DNA of 64,000 bases from Chrysopilus asiliformis (lineage: Eukaryota > Arthropoda > Insecta > Diptera > Rhagionidae), in assembly GCA_964034945.1 (NCBI GenBank), contig OZ035962.1, positions 86,840,650 through 86,904,649 on the forward strand. Reading direction: 5' to 3'. Each line of letters starts with the position of its first letter. Position 1 is the first letter of the stretch. The translations under genes and the position numbers were made by a program. A model generated the notes under the pieces. That model had not been told where the DNA came from, searched no databases, and saw only the letters and a list, made by a program, of their open reading frames with translations. Positions 1-13,320 of this stretch are shown here, in pieces.

Positions 1-2215
1 AATTGGTCGGGTTTTGTCGGCATTTTTTTTTTCTAAATTTTCCCGTCGTCATTGCTTCCATCGTCGAGAAATTGTTTTGTCAAATTTATTGCTCAAGTGG
101 TACAAACGTCGACTTATAAGTTTCCGCGTCCATCATATTTTTTGGAAATATAATTTTGAAGTAAAATTCGGGTACTCGAGGGGAGTTGCAATGCACTACC
201 CTCTGTGTGATGATGGGGCTTTTCCCAGTTGGTCCAGAATTCCCCCGACAGCATCCAATGAACTGTGCTGATCGGAGATTTAAATTTTGCCCAAATGGAA
301 GCGGCAATTACGACGGATGGGCGTGTGCTCAGCATAAACAACATCTTGAGGCCATTCTTGGCCACATTCTTATTTTTATGCTTTGCTTATGCTTAGCCAT
401 AATCATAACTTTACGAACTACTCTACGCTAACCAGCGGTTCTTGAGAATAGGAAAGAAACAAGCCAGAGAAAACCACAATGGAAGAATTTAGTAGTTTTT
501 CCCTAACAATGTGTGGTTTTTACAGCCTCCAAAGTACTCTATTTTGGCTACAAATTGAAAGATTTTAAGCCTTTCGGACGGATTGTAGGGTAAAGCGGGC
601 CCAAAAATTGTGGGTCGGAAACGAACTCATTTTGATTTCTTTCTTATTTTTATGATGATTTTTTTCCCTAAGCAATTCGCGGAGAACAAATAAATTGAAA
701 TTTTTACAGCAGCCGCACAATAAAAAAATATTTGTGGAGGGTCATTTCGGTTATGAAATAAAGTTTATTTTTTGTTCAGACCAGCGTTGGAAGACTTAAA
801 TTTCTGGTGTAATTTTCGGGTGGTAATAAATTTCCACAGTGGAAATTGTTTGAAATTTTTTTTTCATCTCATTTACAACAAAGCAAAGAAACGAAATTGT
901 TAAGAAGAATGAGAAGAAAAATCGTCTAAGCGCACATAAAACTTTTTGACACATAAAAATATGCTCTTATGCTCGTATTTTTAACGGTCAAAGGAGTTTT
1001 TTTTTCTACTTCTTATTGTTGTTGTTGAATGTTGTATGGTTTATGACCAACTCTGAAGCCAAAAACCAAACTGATTAATCGTTGAATGATTTGACTGAAA
1101 GTTTCGTAATGGGACTTTTAGCGCCTTTCGGTTTATGACGATTTAAAATTAGTTTTTTTAGCATTATTTTTCTTCTTCTTTCACTTTGATGGACGAGTGG
1201 TGTATATAATAATATAAGAGCCAAGAAGTCATTAGCACGAACTTTACAATCGGATTTTGTAACAATAGAATGAGGAAAAAATTCATAAATTAGCTACAAA
1301 AATGATAAATGATCGGAGGCTGGATGTACCGCTGGCTGGTTAGATTTTGTATCTTTATTCTTTGTATCTGAGGCAATCAGTAGCCACCGTAAATGAGAAG
1401 ATGAACAACCGATTCTTATGTTGAAGTTCGATTTGTTGAATTTCACACTTTTGTGGGAGGAAGGTTGAAGGATCCATCGGTGCTAAGATGAAATTTTAAT
1501 TATTGGAGATTTTAAATCTGCTATTTATGATGGTTTTTACACAAATAATCCGATTAGGCTTTAATTTCCACATGAAAGTGGTTAATAAACGTGAAGAATT
1601 TTTAGGAATTCCGTGAGAAAAATTCGGAATTGAAAAATATTAATAGTTTTGGATGGTTTTTTTTATTATTTATGAATAAATTTGAAGAAATCTGCAGTGA
1701 ATATCCGAAAAATCTCTTTTATGGGACACGCGAAAGACGACAGAAATTGAGATTTAAGGGCAAAAAACAGTATTGTGGGATTCGTGTCGAATGTTTCTTT
1801 AGTTTTAAAATTTCAGCACAATCGGGTAAGTAATTATCAAGTTAGGGTTTGTCCATAAAAAATGTCACACATTATGGAGGGAGAGAGCGAGGTTCGAAAA
1901 GGTCCGAAAAGGTTCGAAAAGGCCGGATTAATAGAAGCATTATGGAGACATGGTGGTCCGTAGGAGTTTTTCCGGGAAGGAGAATGGGCGTTTGTCAGTG
2001 TAGGAGAAGGGGTAAGAGAAGGGGAAACAGAAGGAGAAAGGGGGAGGGTTAAGCAAAAATTTTATCGGTATAGTGACTTTATTGGGGCCAGTGCGGGACA
2101 AAAAATAACTTTCTAAAAGAAGTTTTTTGGCCCTTTTACCGGATTAAAAGAATTTACACTGTCCCATTACCGGGAATCGAGAGGCCTATCACCAGAATAT
2201 AGAGCAGTTTTAAGT
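1..2215. other. AT-rich non-coding stretch
   Basis: No recognisable gene, transposase or TIR pair is visible. The open frames here are under 90 codons, overlap on both strands and carry no family motif. A purine-rich patch with GGTTCGAAAAGGTCCGAAAA-like short repeats lies near 1890-2050. Treated as intergenic or intronic DNA. Confidence 0.5.
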
Positions 2216-2777
2216 TTTTATACCCGTATGGTGAAACCAAAGGGTATATTAAATTTGCCTTACCGGTTGTAACACCGAGATCCCCTCATCACACAGAAAA
2301 ATGAATTACACCAGTGTGTTTAGAATGATAAAAAAATTGAATTTTGCATGTCCGTCCGTCCGTCCATCCGTCCGTCTGTCTGTCTGTCCGTTCGTCCATC
2401 CGTCTGTGGCGCGGATTGCAGACGCACAGATTGAGCTAGAGACTTGAAATTTTACGCAGATTTTCGTAAAATGCAAGGCTAAGTTCGTTAACGAGCAAAA
2501 ATATACCATTAAAGGGGGTACCCCCCATCCGAACGAATTTTTTTGCAAATATCTCAAAAACTGTGCATCTTATCAAAAAAGTGCAAGAACAAAAGTTATT
2601 AAGGATATGATTTTACATAAAACTCCCATACATCAAAATCCGATTGGAATAAATTTAAAAAAATCTTATATCTTATTGGAAAAGTGGAATTTTGATACAA
2701 CTGTTCGCCGTTCACTTAAATCACCATACGGGTTTTCAATAATTGCCAGATTGGCAATTCTAACTTTTGTTATGTTT
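2216..2777 (+). repeat. Dispersed repeat family A, copy 1
   Basis: Shares long blocks with 19946-20506 and, in reverse, with 48590-48797. Order of blocks: GTATGGTGAAACCAAAGGGT start, TCCG/TCTG tetranucleotide run (about 2347-2407), a GAGCTAGAGACTTGAAATTT block, a GGGGGTACCCCC palindrome, an ATCAAAATCCGATTGGAATA block, and a TTGCCAGATTGGCAAT end. A perfect 13-bp inverted pair, ACCCGTATGGTGA at 2222-2234 and its complement at 2721-2733, brackets the body. No coding capacity. The layout resembles fly dispersed repeats. Confidence 0.75.
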
Positions 2778-2873
2778 AGGGTGTAATTTTTGTTTTTATT
2801 TTTTTTTTTCAAAAATTAAAAATTAATTAATATAAAATCAAATTTTTATTCATTACAAAAAAAGTGATTTTAA

Positions 2874-3123
2874 CACGTTCGTGACATTTGTTTTTTCAAC
2901 TTTTTTTACATTTGGACATCGTGTACCACGGGTGGTACACTAGCGATTTGTTTTCTGGCGGTTGTGCGCCATCGGTGGTACACGGTGCGTGTTTTTATAT
3001 TACTTCATAAAATACTGACAATTTATGTTAAAACCATGTTTTTCTACTTACAACTGTCAGGAATATTCAAAAATCGATTGCACTCTGCATGTACCATTGG
3101 TGGTACACGATGTCACGAACGTG
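2874..3123. mobile_element. piggyBac-type MITE, 250 bp
   Basis: Perfect 14-bp TIR CACGTTCGTGACAT at the left and its complement at the right, each abutting TTAA (2870-2873 and 3124-3127), the TSD of piggyBac elements. The interior has three copies of GGTGGTACAC, two of them part of short palindromes that could be subterminal binding repeats. There is no transposase, so the element is non-autonomous. Confidence 0.85.
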
Positions 3124-3260
3124 TTAATACATTTCTTATATGTAAGAGTGCATATAAAATATTATATGTATATTTTGCAAAAAACCATACTATAGATAAA
3201 TGGTTGCGAAAATTGTACAAAAAAGTGCTTCCATTTTCAAATTATCCGCTTCAATAAAAA

Positions 3261-5934
3261 TTTATAAAAGTAATGAAGAATAATAAGCTCCAATTATTAC
3301 AATATTATTTATTTAATACCAAAATATTGTGGAACCAAAAAAAGCATTTTGAACAGAAACTCACAAAAGCAATTTTTTCTTTAATGCGATGTATTTTCAG
3401 ATCGGTTTTCTTTGAATTTCCATGATAAACACACACGCTGTGTTTACCGTGTTATGCAAAATTCATGTTAAATAAAATCATTTGAAACAAACAATTTAAT
3501 GAAAAGAAAATTAAATGTTACACAAAGAAACATATTAAAATCTAAATGGGAAAATATGTAAAACACCCACTCGAATTTCATGATTTTCTTATAATTCATC
3601 TTGAATAATATAGCATTCAACTCTAACAAAGCTGATGATATGACAACAAAAATTGGTCATCAAGATTAATTTCATTTTCAGTGGCAGCAACAACAACAAC
3701 AACGGCAAAAAAATTACTTGTTTTTCTATATTTTTCACATTCAGAATTTTCGAAAACATTTTAATGGGGAATTTAAGGAATGTCAAACATCCCAGAAGCG
3801 CGACAAAAACACACAGATATTCCCTTGGGGGTTGCGATGTGATATGAATTTCCTGCGGGTTAAAAATATTCAAAAAGGAATTTGTAGTTCATATTGAGTT
3901 TTTTCTTGAATGTCTTTGGTTAAAATTATGCGGTTTGTACAGAGATTTTGATAATTAAGGGAACAAATTCGGTTGTTTTTGTACGTTTTTTGTTACAAAA
4001 ATGTAAAAACTTTTTTCATAAATGATGGAAATATATAAATAGCAGATAATGTCTTATCAATTTCCTTGGTAATTTATGAATCATAGACAATTTGTGCGTC
4101 ATTGACAAATTAATGTTGATCCAAAAGCCGACCCCCGGCAGTGCTACATAATTATTGATTACTGATGACCCGATCGAGTCGTATATCACCCCAAGTCCGG
4201 GCAGAATTGACATTTTTTTCCCGATACAAAAGAAAATCAAGTCTAGAAAATCGTCTTAAAATCCATAAATTATGTTTAAAGATTGTCTCGGCTATCAGGA
4301 AATTATCTATAAATGCGTTTTAAGGCATTTAAGATGTTCGTTAAGGAATGATGGCGCTTCGAGGGCTTGAATTGAGAAGACAAATAGACATAAGTTGAGG
4401 CTCAGACAACAAAGATAACGAAAATGGAAGGAAAATGAGACCAAATCATAAAAGGATCTTTGATTGTGAGTTTAAGATTTTTTTTCAAATTGATTTTCAC
4501 TACGAAGTATTTTCGAATATCTTAAGATGTTTAATGGTTGTTGCCGCTGGATATGAAACGAGAAGTGATCTGGAGAGGAATGAAAGAAAGAATCGAAATC
4601 ACTTGGAAGCAAACCAAAGGCCACTCCATACTTTGTTAAAAGAAGGTTTGGTCTGTTTTTTCTTCATCTCCATTAAGTGATATTGGAAATCAAATTAAAA
4701 CTTGGATAAATAGAGACACCCGCAACACGGAATCGTAGTCGCAAAGTTGATATTCACGTATAAAAATGGTGTGCCGCAAGGCTCCAACTTGGAACCCCTT
4801 TTGTTCGCAGCCGATTTGGGAACGCAGGTGTAATATGAATAAAATATCGTGCATTCCTTGAGGGTCTATAATTAATTGCTAACATGGCTGCTTTCGGGAC
4901 GTGTGTGTGTATAAAAGGGCAACATGTTGACATACAACAAATTGCGTTATGGCCACGAAATTTCAACATTTCGATTCAATGAACTTTCGGTTGATGATGG
5001 AACCAGCCGGGAGCACCCGGAATAGAATTTCTAACACTCGATCGTGTTTTTTGCTCAACTTTTTGACAATTTTTCTCGCCAACGACGACGGTGACATGAC
5101 ATGCGACAACAATGCGACATTACTATATTGTTTGGAAGAAAATCCCGACAGAAAAAAAAATACAATCTCTGGCAAACGAAATAAATCGTGAAATTGGACA
5201 AATGGAATTTTGATATAGCATTCATGACTGCATTATGGGGGCCAGCCGCAGCCGCAGCCATGATGTTATCCATTGTTAACAATAATTAGAAATGGAAACT
5301 TGTTTTCTATTTTATATGAAAAGTGAAAGCATAAAAAATCACTTTTAGATTCTTAAAACGGAAGCCGAGGGAACTGAAATGTGGTGGAGATGCTGCTGTG
5401 GCGATTGGTGAATGTTTTGCCATAAGTGGATTGTAACTTGTTTATAATAGTTTACAAATAGTTTGGATAAACTTTTCTCGTGTCATGCGGCTAAATGAAA
5501 TTTTTCCTGGTTAACGATTTGTGTTGAATTTCCAAATTAATCGGAGGTAAACCTGAGACATGCAACCGACGGGAATTTTTTTTTAACAAATTATTACTGG
5601 AGACGGAAATTTTTTAGGTGTGCCTTTATTTGAGGTTCAGTTGGGCACAATTGCATCATCAACTCACGACCTTTTTTCGCTTTGGGGAAACTTTTTAGAC
5701 GGACAATGGCCAAAAGGTGAAATGGTTTTGTTCGATAAGGAAACAATTAGCGTTTTTGTGAAAGAAAATCACAAGACTTTACCTTTTTACAGGGAAAAGT
5801 TTAAGCGAGTCTTTGAAAGTACTTAGCAAATGTTAGCTTTTTGTTGGATTGTTTTTATGTTAACAATTTTTTTATACATAAATAAAACAAACAATATTTT
5901 TTTCGGTAGTAAACTTCGTAGAATTCAAATTCAA
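3261..5934. other. AT-rich non-coding stretch
   Basis: No gene, RNA gene or mobile element is recognised. A short CAACAACAACAAC run lies near 3688-3703. The small open frames at 4435-4680, 4754-4969 and 4949-5191 overlap on opposite strands and look spurious. Confidence 0.45.
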
Positions 5935-6965
5935 ACATAAGAAAAGCTACAATTGCCAGGGGCCAATCGTCAAATACTCTATATGATGACAGACAAAATG
6001 TTTATTTAAAAAAATCCATTTGTATAGAAGAGGGAGAAAGGAGTGGTACGATTGGATTTTGATGTATGGAACGGTTATGTAAAATCATATTCTTTACATA
6101 ACCGTTCCATATACATTTTATTGCTTTTTTTTCCTTTATAAATTTTTCAATACGACTCACCGTTTTCGAGAAAATTTAAAAAGTATACAATTTTTATGGC
6201 GGTGAGAGGAAAGACTAGTCCAACTGGATTTTGATGTGCAGATAATTTATGTAAAATCATATTCTAAATACATTTAATCTTTATAAATTTTTCGATACGA
6301 TGCACAGTTTTCGCGAAAACAGGAAAAAAGTATTCCATTTGTATGGAAGAGGGAGGAAGAAGTGGTCTGATTGGATTTTGATGTATGGATGACTAATGTA
6401 AAATCCTATTCTAAACACATTTTACCTTTATAAATTTTTTTATATGACTCACCGTTTTCGAGAAAATTGCAAAAAACTATTTCATTTGTATGGGGGAGAG
6501 AGGGAAAGAATGCTCCAATTTTATCCGTTCAAGAGCTCAGCCTAGATATTTACAAGAAACGTAATTATAAAAAGTTTCAAGTCTCTAGCTCAATCCTTTC
6601 GAGAGTTATCGAAAAACGTCTTTCGAGAGACCGACGGATAGACGGACAAACGGAAGGACAGACGGACGGGCAGAGGGACGGACAGACAGACGGATAGAAA
6701 GACGGACAGACAAACAGACAGACGGACGGACAGACGGACAGACGGACGAACAGACAGACAGACAACAGAAAGACAGACAGACCAACAGACGTACCAACAG
6801 ACAGACCAACAGACAGACCAACAGACAGACCAACAGACAGACCAACAGACCGACGGATAGACGGACAGACAGACGGAAATCAAAACCTTTTGTTATCCCT
6901 AACGCCCTAGTTCACAAAAATGAACTGTGTCCCATGATTTGTTCGATGGGTTACAAACGGTATAC
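5935..6965 (-). repeat. Dispersed repeat family B, copy 1
   Basis: Reverse-oriented relative of 19326-19945. It contains three imperfect tandem monomers of roughly 150 bp (about 6000-6500). Each has a TTTGTATGG-like block, GATTGGATTTTGATGTATGG and CACCGTTTTCGAGAAAATT. A GACA/GACG tetranucleotide array follows at about 6632-6875. The outer end, CAATTGCCAGGGGCCAATCG, is shared with other B copies. Open frames through the array encode only CLSV/CPSV repeats and are not genes. Confidence 0.75.
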
Positions 6966-6983
6966 TAAATATAATATATCATA

Positions 6984-7235
6984 TGAGGCTATCAGAGCAA
7001 AAGTAGTCTAATCCACATAATCGAGTTTTTAAAGCTTTTCCACTTTTGTAATATTATTGACTGTAAATTTTTCAAAAAAAACATTTGTGTGGGCTTTATT
7101 ACTCAACGTTGAAATGTTTTTTTGTGCATCCAAACATTTTTATCTAAAAACTCATTCGCAATAGTGATTCAAACACAAAAAAAAAAATCACGATTTCGAC
7201 ATGTCAGTTGGGCCACTTTTGCTCTCAACGCCTCA
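6984..7235. mobile_element. TA-target MITE E, copy 1
   Basis: 252-bp element with imperfect TIRs: TGAGGCTATCAGAGCAAAAG at the left and the complement of TGAGGCGTTGAGAGCAAAAG at the right, flanked by TA on both sides. A second copy of the same length and sequence class lies at 21742-21990. The two copies agree across the interior, including the block TTTGTGCATCCAAACATTTT. Non-coding; TA duplication and TIRs suggest a Tc1/mariner-type non-autonomous element. Confidence 0.75.
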
Positions 7236-7480
7236 TATAGAGTGTAAAAACGATAATTGCTGAAAAAAGGGTTTAGCATCGGTTTTCAATTCCCAAGGTA
7301 GCCCAGAAGGTAGCAAAGTGGTCGTTGCAAAGTGGTTCATGACTTTATGGTCGCGATGACCACATAATGACCTTTTGTGCTATTTGAGTACTCGTCAGAT
7401 TAGCCAAGGTAATCCCGAATCTGATCTTTTCCATAGGAAAAAATCTTACTCAAACTCATACTTAAAAATTTATTCAAATT

Positions 7481-7483
7481 AAA

Positions 7484-7517
<34 letters not shown>

Positions 7518-7519
7518 TA
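7481..7519. repeat. Poly(A) plus (AT)n tract
   Basis: About 21 A residues followed by a perfect AT dinucleotide run. It could be the tail of an old retrotransposed copy, but no recognisable element body precedes it. Confidence 0.8.
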
Positions 7520-9312
7520 AGAAATATGTACGTATTCCAATTTGTTTTTGACAAAATTTTTTGATTTATTTGTGACTAAAGGCTAATAATAAAATAAGAT
7601 ATAGAAGGATGAAAAAAATTGTATTTGAAAAACTTTAAAAGTGCTTGTTTTTTAATATTCAATTTCAACACTTTAAAGTTTAGCACAGAAATTTTAACAT
7701 CTTTTTTTACATCTTTAATACCCTCAATTACATTAATTTAAAAAAAAAAATCTAATCTCCATGTCTGAGTGTCTATCGATTAAAAAGTTAATATCTCGCA
7801 AATCCACTTGCTAATCCATAATTTTCCTAATGAAGAAGAAAGTCTTTTTTTCTAACCTTCTAAGGCGAAACTTTCACAATATTAACAAGAAAAGGATAAG
7901 TTAATAGCCAAGTAGCCCTGTTACGTCTAATCCCTTTTATAGTTTGCCTTTTCCTGTAAATTAAAATGGGACTAATCTTGCGGACAGACAACCCAAACAA
8001 GTCACACACAGTGTTCCATTGAAGAAAAGGTAATTGAGCCCAGAATGTCTGTAGACGAGGCTAATCGACAGTAGCAGCGGGGGAGGGCGTCGTGGTCGGC
8101 TAAAATCGCAAACGAAGGAATAGGAAAAAGGATACATGCTCCTGGTTCGCTTTACTAAAATGTAAATAAATGACTATTCGTCGTTATATTCCTGGGAAAG
8201 CTGTTAGTCAGTCAGTCAGTCCTTTGGTGGTAATCTGAGATCCTGGGACAATATGTCATTGGACACTTGCCTTTTTTCCTTTCTTTTGGTTCACTTATCC
8301 CGATGAAAGGCGATAAACTCAACATCCTCTCCAGAACCGTCGGAATGCAATGCGACGCTAGGCCTGAGTTTTTTCTTTAAAACTTCTTGAGGGTTTTTTT
8401 TCGAAGATTTTGTTTTGAGACGGTTTTTTAAAGGTTTTCGGTGTTTAAGGGAATAAGGACCGCATTGTTGTTGTGATATCGCCCTTTAAAATGAAGTCAA
8501 TTATTTATCTTCGCCTCTAAAACCTCAAACTGCATGAAAAACGTATTTTTCTTTTTCTATTTCTCTTGAATTGTGTGTATTTTTGGGAAAAGTAACTCAG
8601 CATGTGTGTTTGCTCAACTGATAAGGCACTTGACACATAATATGGCGTAGCAATGCGACCACTATTTGTACTTCTTGCATAGATAAAGAGTTTTCCCTTT
8701 ATGTGTTTATGTTTCAGAAATGGAAATTTTCGAAAAAAGAAATTCAGTCTAAAATAACATTTTCATAGCTCGGAAAACAATTTAGAAGACAAGACGGTTA
8801 AAAATTGTTCGTTTTGGTGTGACAAATAATGTCTGCTGTAAAAATTATGCAAATATAAATTTTTGTGTATTCTTTTCGGACATTTTTGTCGGGCCGTATG
8901 GATGATGATGGATGCATGTGACCGACTGATATACATACATATTTGTATTTTACAACAAAGTCACGCAAAGTGTTTACTTATGGTCTATTGACATCGAGTG
9001 ATAACCTCTCTGTAGACCAAAATTTTCAATCTATGCAGTTGGCTTTTACTCGTAGTTTGGTAATAAGGAGAGTAGGGGAAAGCGATTACTTGAAAGTTCG
9101 TTTTTGGGTTATACACTGTAAAAAATTAACAAAACTTATATAAATAGTTTTTTTTTTAAAAAAGTGCTGCCTGTATTACTATGCATTTCCGAAAAGGAAA
9201 TAATTTGCGAGGATAACGAAGATTTTAATTTGATTTAGCAAAATTCAAATCAAATTTCCACAATTTGTTCCAATTACAATAGTTTTCGATGTATAGAAAG
9301 TTCATGTTAAAT
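7520..9312. other. AT-rich non-coding stretch
   Basis: No gene or element recognised. A short GTCAGTCAGTCAGTC run occurs near 8206-8221. The open frame at 8943-9143 has no family resemblance. Confidence 0.45.
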
Positions 9313-10010
9313 TATACGTCCCGGACAGGCCAGAACAGTCCCGGATTTACGTATATTGTCCCAGCGTCCCGGAAACTCAAATTTCTAGTGTCTAACACTA
9401 AAACTAACACTAAAAAAATTCGAAACCCAAAAATATTAGCTTGCAGCGCTGTTTCCTTGGGAATTACCACCTCTTACTCATTTTTTTTTAAAACCCAGTG
9501 CAGCTCATTTTTTTTAAAAGTCGCGTGCGGCGCATTTGATAGAATTATTAATAATAGTGCAAGGTTTGTTTTCAAAAAATTTGCCTGCGGTGCAATGTTT
9601 GTTGTGTTTTGGAAGCATAAAACAACCCTTAGAGCCCAATTCAGACTAACGATTTCGATTGCAATTACGATTGCGATTACGATTACGATTGCGATTACGA
9701 TTACGATTACGATTACGATTACGATTACGATTGCGATTACGATTGAAGTTTCCCGACCAATGAGATTAAAGCTTTCAACGATAGGGACATGCAAGGTTTG
9801 ATCTCATGGGTCGAGGAAGCTCTATCGTAGTCGCAATCTTAATCGTAAACACAGTCATAATTGAAATCCTTAGTCTGAATTGGACTTAACACTTTTTGTA
9901 TGATCATAAACAAAAAAAAAATAAAAATCCAAATAAACTTCTTCCTCTGATCTGGCTTTCAAAATTTTCACGACTAATTTAAAAGCATTAAAAATATCCC
10001 CTATTCACCA
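9313..10010 (+). mobile_element. hAT-type relic related to 48411-49286, with nested insertion
   Basis: Blocks such as GTCCCGGATTTACG, GCCTGCGGTGCA and CCTCTGATCTGGCT parallel the complete element at 48411-49286 in the same order. No intact termini remain here. A 254-bp Harbinger-like MITE (9632-9885) sits inside it. The long open frame at 9289-9801 arises partly from the nested GATTAC array and is not a gene. Confidence 0.55.
9632..9885. mobile_element. Harbinger-like MITE with (GATTAC)n core
   Basis: Left end GAGCCCAATTCAGACTAA and right end complementary to GTCCAATTCAGACTAA, each next to TTA (9629-9631 and 9886-9888), the 3-bp target typical of PIF/Harbinger elements. The interior holds an ATTACG/ATTGCG hexanucleotide array (about 9655-9745) that appears to have expanded from the subterminal sequence. 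No transposase. Confidence 0.65.
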
Positions 10011-10169
10011 CCGGTAATTTGACCGGAATTCACCATAACTTTCCAGGTGATTATTGGGCTAGAGGTTTGAAATTTTCAATCGAACTATTCCTTTCCCCCT
10101 CCAGCATACAAATGCAATACTTTTTTTTATTTTCTCGTAAACGGTGCATCGTATATAAAAATTAATGAT

Positions 10170-10860
10170 GGTGAAATGTGTTTAGAATACGATTTTGCAT
10201 AACTTATCTATACATTAAAATCCAGTCGGAGCACTTCTTTCCTCTTACCCCATTGAAATTGAATGAAAAAATTATAGAGACAAAATGTATTTAAAATATG
10301 ATTTTACATAACTGTTCCATACATTAAAATCCAATGGGGCCAATCATTTCTTCCTCTCCAAAAATTTTGTCTGCTCTCATATAGAGTATTTGATGATTGA
10401 CCGCTGGCAATTGTAACTTTCTTATATTTTTGTATTCTCGAAAAACCCTTGTAAAGTAACAGTTGGAATATGATGTATGGAAATGTATGGAAAACTTATA
10501 TAAGAATAACGATTTGAATACCTTCTATCTCTATAATTTTTTCGATGACACCACTTTCGGGGTAATGTTGAAAAAACATTTTCACTTTTTTGGTGAACGC
10601 AGAACGAATGGTCAATTTGTATGTATGGAAGAGTAATGTAAAATCATGATTTAAAACACTTTTTTTTTGCGATAACTTTTTTTTGATACTTCACCCCTGC
10701 CGCTTTGAAAAATTGTCAAATCTTCATTTTTTTGAGTGAGAGGACCGAAAAACTTTGATTTCTGGGAGAGTTATATCAAATAGTATTGTATTTTAGATAC
10801 TTATCGCTTTTATAAGTGGTATCGAGAAACTCATAAAATAGCCCCAGTTCTATGAATTAG
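10170..10860. repeat. Family B-type monomers in two orientations
   Basis: 10170-10430 runs in family orientation and ends in a CGCTGGCAATTGTAAC-type terminus. 10440-10860 contains monomers in the opposite orientation (TATGTATGGAAGAGTAATGT, TCAATTTGTATG). The two pieces are thus opposed around the shared terminus. Non-coding. Confidence 0.55.
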
Positions 10861-12540
10861 AAGGGGAAGGTGGGGGAACGGGGCTTGACTGATGCTGGGT
10901 CTATAATTTATAACTTACGTAGCAAATAGAGTTTTTTGCATGCGTTTTGTGAATGCAATAAAGCTCAAATTCCCTTGAACTGAAAAAAAAAACACTTTGC
11001 TTTACATCAATTAACTTTGTTAATATCAGTGACACAAACCCTTTACTTCTATGCAGTTTTTTCCTATTTTCTATACTAGAGGATGCACCCGCGGCCGCTT
11101 TGCGGTTCATCCATGGATCACAACCGCAAAATTTCACAATATTGCACGTTTTTTTAGTGTGAAAAATTTTGTATTGGTGACTGCATCCAAAGAAAATTTT
11201 TCAAACGCGAAAATTCAACTATAAAAAACTTACAGATAATTTTTCATTGTGTAATTTGAGATTTCTCTCCGAACTATGAAACACTTATTAGCAATGCAAC
11301 TCGGTAAACATACCAGAACACAAAGAACGGAACAATAAGAATTTAAAAATGTGGATAAGGGGCGGTAAATAATGCAGCACAATCCAGCCTTGAGGCCAAA
11401 TTCCGGGTGGAGTCGAAGAGGGAAAGTTTATAGACGCGCATGAAAAATTCAATTCAGAAAATAATGAACCGGAAATTTCAAAAAGACAAGAAAAAAAATA
11501 ATACAAGCCGTAGAAATTATCTCTTGGCCTGATAATTTCTTGAATAAATGGATGAAAATGGAAATAAATAGAATTAATGTCATCTATTGATAATCATAAT
11601 CATATGCACCAAGCGAGTTTCATAAGCGATGATGATAACGGCTGGAAGAGTGTTCCCTGGGGATCATAAAGTGCTTGCTTGTCGTGCTTCAAAGGAGGAT
11701 CGAATTCAATGATTTTGGAATGGGGGTGCCGTATAAAATGGTAGGTAAGTCTGTTCATTTATGGATAATTTCTATTACTTGGAAGGTGGTTTACTCATCG
11801 GATCCATTTATCTATTCGTCTTTTGGAGTTTGATTGGTTGCCTTTGGTGTAATGTGACTTGGATCTATCTATTGAGGGAAATTCGTTAATTTCATGCTAA
11901 TGAGGCATTCAGTCATTCATCAAGTGACAGCTATGACTCTTGGACCCATTCTGTTGACGTCTTTCAGCAGGACTCCCACATTGAAAACTATGGGACGATG
12001 CTTGACATCGCAATGCAGGGCAGAGTTATAGACCGTCAGGCGAAATGCTGGGCGATGCGATGATCATCAATTTGAGTGATGAGTGACACTAAGAATTCAC
12101 TTGGAGTGGTGGCACTCGGTTGCTTGCTGTTTTGACAGAAACATTTGTTAAATCCGATTTTAAATAATTCTCTTTAAATTACAATTTCTTGGGAAAAAAA
12201 TCTTTTGTTGTTCGAACATTTGGGCTGTTTGTTGGTTTTAAAACCACCATTTGGCCCCAGAAACAAGGTGAAAATCTTTTGCAATGAGTTGAAGTGGATG
12301 CTCGGGGGTGGTCCCAAAATAACACCCACAATTTGGTTTGGCGTCAGTTTCAGGTGGAGCTAATCATAGATTTTAAGAGGTTTTCCTTTTGTTGCCATGA
12401 AAAAATATCAGTTGTGGTCAACACAAAACTTTCTTCTACAAAATCTACGACCCTGTGCAATTTACGTTATAGCCCTGTCGTATTGTCAACCCAATACAAC
12501 CTCCCAATAAATTGTTGGTTCATCCAAAAATATCAAAACC
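10861..12540. other. AT-rich non-coding stretch
   Basis: No gene, RNA gene or mobile element recognised. Open frames at 10901-11137, 11288-11506 and 12294-12563 lack any recognisable domain. Confidence 0.45.
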
Positions 12541-13320
12541 GTACAAAATTTGAGATAACTTGAGAACTGTAAAAGATATCAATTTACGGTAAATAGCAAA
12601 AATGTAGAAAATGTTAACATCTTTAATTATTCTTTTAACTGATTTGTCGAAAAACCGTTAGTTTGCAAATTATTCGCAAAAATATGATTTTTTACATATT
12701 AATGAAAATATCTCAATAACGGTAAAAGATAACGGATAACGGTAAAAGACAAAATTGTGCAGAATGCCATTCTGATTAATTCACTTCATACATTCAGTCA
12801 GCAAAAACCCGTTAGTTTTCGAGATAATCGCAAAAAACTGTTTTTTTGGAAATAACGGTTTATCTCGATAATGGGTTGAGATATCGAATTATAGCTAAAG
12901 ACAAAAGTGTGGGAAATTTTATTTTCTACAAGTTTTGTCATACTTAAGGCCACTAAAAAACGTGTAGTTTGGGAGTAAATCGAGAAAAACGAAATTGCGA
13001 TTTTTGAAAAACCGCCATTTTGGATACTTCCGGTTAACGGATTTCTACCAAAAGTTGATAGGATCGTCCCATTTCAGGACCCAACATGCCTATAAAATTT
13101 CATGGCGCTAGCTCTACTAGTTTTTGAGAAATCTTGTACACAGACTGACAGACTGACAGACAGACTGACAGACTGACAGACTGACAGACTGACAGACAGA
13201 AAGACATTTTTTAAATATGACTCCAATCGACTCAGGAGTGATCGGGAAATGTTTTTTAGGGAAAATTAAGAGGTCGAAATTTTTCATGAATACAATACTT
13301 TATTATACTCCGTAGAAGAA
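12541..13320 (+). repeat. Dispersed repeat family C, copy with GACTGACA array
   Basis: Degenerate tandem monomers contain AACGGTAAAAGA and GTTTTCGAGATAATCGCAAA. They are followed by AAATTTCATGGCGCTAGCTC, a GACTGACA array (about 13138-13205) and a terminus GAATACAATACTTT...AGAAGAAAGTAAA. A similar terminus closes the repeat at 39828-41045. No coding capacity. Confidence 0.6.

Noticed and set aside
6577..6883. Cysteine/serine/valine-rich open frames on the minus strand
   Set aside because: Produced by the GACA/GACG tetranucleotide array in a dispersed repeat; no start context or domain.
9289..9801. 170-codon frame ending in an isoleucine-threonine repeat
   Set aside because: Runs across a hAT relic, a MITE boundary and the GATTAC array; composition reflects the repeat.
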